NCBI GenBank assembly: GCA_002293295.1
Contig: DBCY01000040.1
Span: 1 to 10,433, forward strand
From: Ruminococcus sp. UBA946
GTDB taxonomy: Bacteria; Bacillota; Clostridia; Oscillospirales; Ruminococcaceae
Direction: 5' to 3'
Length of the DNA: 10,433 nt
Below, in pieces: positions 7,334 to 10,433 of the stretch (the stretch's first letter is position 1; every line of letters starts with the position of its first letter). The notes under the pieces were generated by a model. The model saw nothing but the letters and a program-made list of their open reading frames with translations. It was not told the origin of the DNA and made no database searches. The position numbers and the translations under genes were made by a program.

Positions 7334-8253
7334 GCAAACACCCTCGTTAAAATTATAACCGCCGAAATAACTACGACGGGAACCTCGGTTATGAATTCAT
7401 AAATTTCAACCCTGCTGACGAGAGAATATTTTTTTGGATTTTCTATAAATTTCACGCATGAATACAGAAGCCATAAGTACGCTCCGGCAACCATGACAAC
7501 CCCCGGACTCCATAATTTCCACATAAGAAGCCCGCTTGTAAGAACATCCAAAAACATGATAATTAAAATAAAACCCGTTACTTTTTTTACTCCGAAAAGC
7601 TTGGAGTAGGTAGTGTATTTTGTTTCATCTTCGGGAGCCCTTGTTTTCCTTGATATCTCCCAAAGAAGCCCGGGCCAGTACAGGGTGAATGCAATCAGCA
7701 CGGTATCGAATGAAAATACCGGTAAGCCATATTTAATGCAAGCGAAAGAAATTATGTATATGTTGACAATAATCTGAACAGGATTATGCGTAACAAGAGC
7801 CAGCGGTAAATTTTTCTGGATTTTCGAGCGAGCGAAAAACCATACCGACATTAACACTCCATAAACCATCAGAACGGCATAATAAATAAGGTTGTTCATA
7901 AAAATGATATTAAGGGAAACAGAAATAACATTTGCGGTTATAAGAAGCGCCAGCAGGTCGGATTTTTTTACCCTGCCCGAGGGCAGAGGTCTTTCCGGAA
8001 AAAGTTCCATATCGGTTTTGTAATCCTTGAAATCATCCGCTATGCGAAGGCTCAGCAAAAAAACAAAGACGGTTGCCGCACCGGTTATTTCCTCCGAACC
8101 GATATTAAATCCGGATACCCCTGCGATAAGGATAACCAGGAAATACACCTCAAAAAACAAAACAGCGCTGACTGCAGCCGCTTTTACCGGAGGATGCATT
8201 TCCTTAAGGTATAAACACAGTCTCTTAGTCACGTCTGACACCAATCCTTTCAC
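7330..8253 (-). CDS. UbiA-superfamily membrane prenyltransferase
   Basis: 307 aa, about eight to nine hydrophobic segments. First Asp-rich prenyl-diphosphate/Mg motif RIADDFKDYKTD (70-81), followed by ERPLPSGRV (87-95). The second loop ELSR-like segment begins at Glu199 and reads EISRKTRAPEDE (199-210) before the YTTYSKLFG stretch (213-221). The family moves a prenyl chain from its diphosphate to an acceptor; archaeal members make digeranylgeranylglyceryl phosphate, others prenylate quinone or heme precursors. The CarS-like and PssA-like neighbours favour a glycerol- or lipid-type acceptor, but this subfamily cannot be assigned by eye. GTG at 8253 has AAGG 9 nt upstream and overlaps psd by 29 nt. 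GTG at 8232 (8 nt overlap, AAAGGA 12 nt upstream) is an equally serious alternative. Confidence 0.85.
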   Translation of the reverse strand: MKGLVSDVTKRLCLYLKEMHPPVKAAAVSAVLFFEVYFLVILIAGVSGFNIGSEEITGAATVFVFLLSLRIADDFKDYKTDMELFPERPLPSGRVKKSDLLALLITANVISVSLNIIFMNNLIYYAVLMVYGVLMSVWFFARSKIQKNLPLALVTHNPVQIIVNIYIISFACIKYGLPVFSFDTVLIAFTLYWPGLLWEISRKTRAPEDETKYTTYSKLFGVKKVTGFILIIMFLDVLTSGLLMWKLWSPGVVMVAGAYLWLLYSCVKFIENPKKYSLVSRVEIYEFITEVPVVVISAVIILTRVFA

Positions 8254-9070
8254 CGTATCCTACCTTAGTTTCTATACCTTCCGATGAATACTGAAGTATA
8301 TCCGGGTCAATATCGGCAGCGCCTTTTTTCAGTAATAAAACGATACTGGAACCGCCAAACTCAAAGTACCCTTTTTCCTGCGCCTTTAGAAAGCTGTTAT
8401 CTTTATGCGTTTGTACTATTCTTCCCACAAGCATGGCTCCGATTTCAGCAAAAACAACATCACCGAAATTCTGCGTGCAAAGCCCGTAAATTCTCCGATA
8501 ATTTGAAGTTAAAGTGAATTTACCGGTCGCCACGGTATTAACTGAATCAAGATACCCTCGTATCTTTTTATCATATTTTATAAATCCGTCGTCAATAAAA
8601 CAAAATCTATGGTAATCATAAACCCTCAGCCTGATAATCAAAGCTGTTCCGCCTTCATATAAAGCGGCGGACTGCTTGTCCCTTAAAAGGCTTGAAAGTG
8701 AGTAATCCCTGCCCTTCAAACTAAAAACAGTGTCATTTTCTATGACAGAACAAAGAACCAGCCCGTCCGCCGGTGATATAAGAATATTCTTCGCACTCTC
8801 AGTCATCCTTTTTTCTTTCCTTATGATGAAATCATTAAAGCTCCGGTATCCCGAGCAGGAGACATTCATATCATAATCGGAAACAAGCTTCCGGATTTTC
8901 TTTTGTGAAGCTTTTCTTCTCTGGAATAACCCATATATCATACTTACGGCAGGGAGCCGCAATACTGCTGTAAGTACCCCGCCTAAAGCTGTGTTATACA
9001 AAAAATCCATTGTTTTGCTTTCATATACCTTTTCTTCCGAAACCGTCCCTTCACTTCTGTTATAAATCAT
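8225..9070 (-). CDS. psd: phosphatidylserine decarboxylase-like proenzyme (archaetidylserine decarboxylase analogue)
   Basis: 281 aa from ATG at 9070, which forms an ATGA overlap with the pssA stop; the in-frame GTG at 9082 has no advantage. The family cleaves itself to give a beta chain and a pyruvoyl alpha chain, then decarboxylates serine phospholipid to the ethanolamine form at the membrane. Seen: SPADG (99-103) with Asp102, DYHRF (152-156) with His154, and the cleavage motif FGGSS (238-242), with predicted cut Gly240/Ser241. A hydrophobic N-terminal stretch (about 22-48) should anchor it. Oddity: the second His of the usual DYHRxH motif is Cys157 (DYHRFCF). That His is reported as part of the autoprocessing Asp-His-Ser triad. 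Together with the upstream synthase it forms a classical serine-to-ethanolamine pair. Confidence 0.9.
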   Translation of the reverse strand: MIYNRSEGTVSEEKVYESKTMDFLYNTALGGVLTAVLRLPAVSMIYGLFQRRKASQKKIRKLVSDYDMNVSCSGYRSFNDFIIRKEKRMTESAKNILISPADGLVLCSVIENDTVFSLKGRDYSLSSLLRDKQSAALYEGGTALIIRLRVYDYHRFCFIDDGFIKYDKKIRGYLDSVNTVATGKFTLTSNYRRIYGLCTQNFGDVVFAEIGAMLVGRIVQTHKDNSFLKAQEKGYFEFGGSSIVLLLKKGAADIDPDILQYSSEGIETKVGYGERIGVRRD

Positions 9071-9657
9071 AGCAATATCCACAATACTATAAGAATAACG
9101 GCTGTCAGGGGAAATAAAACATACCAGATTCCTTCAGGTTTGGGGATTTTTATTTTCAGGATATACAAAAGCCCCGTCACCGCAAATACAGTTAATGTGG
9201 CAGCACTTGAGTCAAACAACAGAACAACAGGTAAAATCAGGGCAACATATGTAACCGGAAGTCCCGTATAATAATTCAGGGGTTTATCCGGTTCCGCCGT
9301 ACTGTTAAAATGTGAAAGCCTTATCACCCCGCATAAAATATAAAAAGCGCATATAAGAAGCCCGTACCAAACGGCGCTTATCTGGGAATAAACGATTATT
9401 GAGGGGACGGCGCAGAAGCTGACTGCATCGGTTATGGTATCAAGTTCCTTTCCGAATAATTTTTCAGTGTCTGTTCTTTCTGTTTTCCTAGCAATAAAAC
9501 CGTCAAACAAATCGCATAATCCGGCAACAATTAAAAATATGGCAGATATTTTCAAATTACCTCTTAAAGCAAAATATCCGCTTGACACAGCGGACAATAA
9601 TCCTGTTAAAGTTATAAAATTAGCTTTGTCGTAATATCCTATTAAAATTTTAGACAT
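9067..9657 (-). CDS. pssA: CDP-alcohol phosphatidyltransferase, phosphatidylserine synthase type
   Basis: 196 aa integral membrane protein with about six hydrophobic segments. It carries the CDP-alcohol phosphatidyltransferase signature with Asp52-Gly53, Ala56-Arg57, Gly69, Asp73 and Asp77; the spacing between AR and G is 11 residues rather than the canonical 8. Further type II serine synthase marks are RLSHFN (113-118, like RxxRFN) and YYTGLPVT (129-136, like FxGLPxP). Reaction expected: CDP-lipid + L-serine gives serine phospholipid + CMP. ATG at 9657 has GGAGG 6 nt upstream (9668-9664). First gene of the operon; its CDP-lipid would be made by the CarS-like enzyme downstream and its product used by Psd. 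An archaetidylserine-synthase-like specificity is possible but unproven. Confidence 0.9.
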   Translation of the reverse strand: MSKILIGYYDKANFITLTGLLSAVSSGYFALRGNLKISAIFLIVAGLCDLFDGFIARKTERTDTEKLFGKELDTITDAVSFCAVPSIIVYSQISAVWYGLLICAFYILCGVIRLSHFNSTAEPDKPLNYYTGLPVTYVALILPVVLLFDSSAATLTVFAVTGLLYILKIKIPKPEGIWYVLFPLTAVILIVLWILL

Positions 9658-9663
9658 CAGAAA

Positions 9664-9668
9664 CCTCC
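9664..9668 (-). promoter_or_regulatory. ribosome binding site of pssA
   Basis: GGAGG on the minus strand, 6 nt (TTTCTG) before the ATG at 9657. It fixes the start of the first gene of the operon. Confidence 0.85.
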
Positions 9669-9711
9669 GGCATGGTCACAGTCTGTAAATAACCAGTAAA
9701 AACCAAGAGTT

Positions 9712-9731
9712 TTAATACATTCTGGTACTAT
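9712..9731. promoter_or_regulatory. imperfect palindrome at the transcription start, candidate operator
   Basis: Plus strand TAATAC (9713-9718), 6 nt, GTACTA (9725-9730): near-perfect inverted half-sites covering the predicted start of transcription. A second pair, TGGTA/TACCA (9723-9727 and 9742-9746), flanks the -10 box. The TAGTACC half-site loosely recalls FapR-type lipid regulator sites, but the match is weak and the regulator is unknown. Confidence 0.3.
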
Positions 9732-9737
9732 ATTATT

Positions 9738-9766
9738 ATTTTACCATAACTATTAAAAAAAGTCAA
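9738..9766 (-). promoter_or_regulatory. sigma-A promoter of the lipid operon
   Basis: Minus strand: -35 TTGACT (9766-9761), 17-bp spacer, -10 TAAAAT (9743-9738) preceded by TGG, an extended -10 element. The predicted start of transcription is near 9731, giving a leader of about 74 nt before pssA. No other promoter of this quality was seen inside the operon. Confidence 0.85.
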
Positions 9767-9806
9767 GGTAATTTGCTAATAGTATCAGGGCATTTTCATT
9801 AATAAT

Positions 9807-9835
9807 ACCATTCTTGATTAAAAACATAGAATGGT
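9807..9835. repeat. inverted repeat ACCATTCT / AGAATGGT
   Basis: Perfect 8 bp arms (9807-9814 and 9828-9835) around a 13-nt AT-rich centre. It lies between the operon promoter and the sigma-factor remnant. Plus-strand reading ends in TTTT, so it could be a weak terminator; it could also be a binding site or the edge of the neighbouring hairpin element. Confidence 0.45.
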
Positions 9836-10042
9836 TTTAATCCGGCAATGAAATTGCCGCTGTGCGATTTTCACACAGAAGAATGCATTAACGACATCCC
9901 ATGCGGTAAAACCGCAGTTACAGCCTATCGTTTCAGCGATTTCAGCCTGACTTAACCCTTGCCAGTAATAAAGTCTGATGACCGTTCTGTATTTTGGTTT
10001 CAGGCTAAGCAGAACTTTCCTGAGCTTCGCGTTTTTCACCAT
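9818..10042 (-). pseudogene. remnant of sigma-70 family factor, region 4
   Basis: A reading of 74 aa from ATG 10042. Residues 7-42 form a sigma-70 region 4 helix-turn-helix core: LRKVLLSLKPKYRTVIRLYY followed by WQGLSQAEIAETIGCN. Codons upstream of the ATG remain open and read like a sigma linker (ADEAISDDDFG), so the original gene extended to at least about 10075. After residue 42 the protein no longer resembles the DNA-recognition part. The remaining frame runs through the hairpin cluster and gives a Cys/Phe-rich tail. Region 2 is absent. It is therefore a fragment truncated at both ends, most likely of an ECF-type sigma factor, and not functional as a sigma factor. Confidence 0.72.
9843..9916. 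repeat. cluster of three tri-loop hairpins, possible small palindromic mobile element
   Basis: Three hairpins with 3-nt loops: 9843-9859 (CGGCAAT, loop GAA, ATTGCCG), 9860-9878 (CTGTG/CACAG extended by two more pairs past a C-A mismatch, loop TTT) and 9902-9916 (TGCGGT, loop AAA, ACCGCA). The first two are directly adjacent. The outer edge, 9916, is exactly the base after which similarity of the sigma-factor fragment to its family ends. No transposase is present, so a non-autonomous (REP/MITE-like) repeat is the best guess. Copies elsewhere cannot be checked here. Confidence 0.5.
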
Positions 10043-10416
10043 TCCGAAATCGTCATCCGATATGGCTTCGTCAGCTTGAGCTTGAGGAAATAATCGCTCT
10101 GGGGATTGACATTACCGACCCCGATAACCAGTATATTTTTGAGTATACATATGAAGTTGAAGCCAATGGAAATTCCGATGGAAATATCAATGAAATAAAA
10201 TTTGTCAGCAATACTGAAGGTGAGATATTAAATGATTTCGACGAACAAGTAGTATTTGAAAAAATAGTAAAATTTGATGATTGGGATTATACGGAATGGC
10301 AGTATTTTATACCCAAAAGAGAAAAAGATAAGCATTATCCTGACAGAACTCCGACACCACCTCCTATTGTAATCTTCAAAGAATTTAACTCCACACTCCA
10401 CACTCCAAACCAATGA
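10024..10416 (+). pseudogene. start-less 3' coding fragment of an unrecognised acidic protein
   Basis: A frame open from 10024 (after TGA at 10021) to TGA at 10414-10416, without an ATG, GTG or TTG start and without a ribosome site. From about 10081 the codons look genuinely coding: an acidic protein reading GIDITDPDNQYIFEYTYEVE, then an Asn/Asp/Glu-rich middle (VVFEKIVKFDDWDYTEWQYF), then PDRTPTPPP and a C-terminus PNQ. I do not recognise the family. Its 5' end runs into the antisense of the sigma remnant around 10024-10080, which points to a recombination or deletion junction there. The last codons contain a short CCACACT tandem repeat (10391-10404). Confidence 0.5.
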
Positions 10417-10433
10417 CAACAACTTAAGAGATT

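Noticed and set aside
9071..9082. GTG start for Psd at 9082
   Set aside because: The ATG at 9070 forms a classical ATGA overlap with the pssA stop, and the four extra residues add nothing known from the family.
10228..10422. Minus-strand 64-aa frame at the right end
   Set aside because: Antisense shadow of the plus-strand coding fragment, with low-complexity Phe/Ile/Tyr composition.
1..10433. CRISPR array, toxin-antitoxin pair, phage defence or biosynthetic RiPP cluster
   Set aside because: No regularly spaced repeats, no nuclease or toxin-like small genes, and no precursor-peptide plus modifying-enzyme arrangement were seen on either strand.

Overview
The window looks like a chromosomal piece from a low-to-moderate GC member of the Bacillota, probably Clostridia. 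The reasons are the GGAGG ribosome binding sites, a strong sigma-A type promoter (TTGACT, 17 bp, TAAAAT), the CCA-encoding initiator tRNA and a moderately AT-rich composition. This assignment is inference; no species-level marker is visible.

Layout. Positions 1-50 hold the 3' part of an initiator tRNA-fMet gene, cut by the window edge, followed by two intrinsic terminators (55-88 and 202-239). The second can also serve the opposite strand. Positions 240-486 contain no gene. From 9657 down to 487 lies one tightly packed minus-strand operon of eight genes, in transcription order: CDP-alcohol phosphatidyltransferase (PssA-like), phosphatidylserine decarboxylase (Psd-like), UbiA-type membrane prenyltransferase, a swivel-domain protein related to rifampin phosphotransferase but lacking the ATP-binding domain, a CarS-like (DUF46) CTP-dependent cytidylyltransferase, a complete three-domain phosphotransferase of the same family, a GNAT-like acyltransferase, and an acyl-CoA/AMP ligase. 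Neighbours overlap or sit at most 9 nt apart, and two junctions are ATGA overlaps, so translation is probably coupled throughout. A single promoter lies at 9766-9738.

How the genes may work together. UbiA + CarS + PssA + Psd are the bacterial-looking counterparts of the last steps of archaeal ether lipid synthesis (prenyl transfer, CDP activation, serine head group, decarboxylation to ethanolamine). Next to them are phosphotransferases that could make a phosphorylated lipid alcohol from ATP, and an acyl ligase/acyltransferase pair that could add a fatty acyl chain. The operon therefore reads as a self-contained pathway for an unusual membrane phospholipid with an ethanolamine-type head group. 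The product is not predictable from sequence alone. Several enzymes carry altered or missing catalytic parts: Cys for the second His of the DYHRxH motif in Psd, no A10 lysine in the ligase, and no ATP-grasp domain in one phosphotransferase.

The right end (about 9807-10433) is degraded. It has a minus-strand sigma-70 region 4 fragment whose homology stops exactly where a cluster of three tri-loop hairpins begins (9843-9916), and a start-less plus-strand coding fragment (10024-10416) facing away from it.
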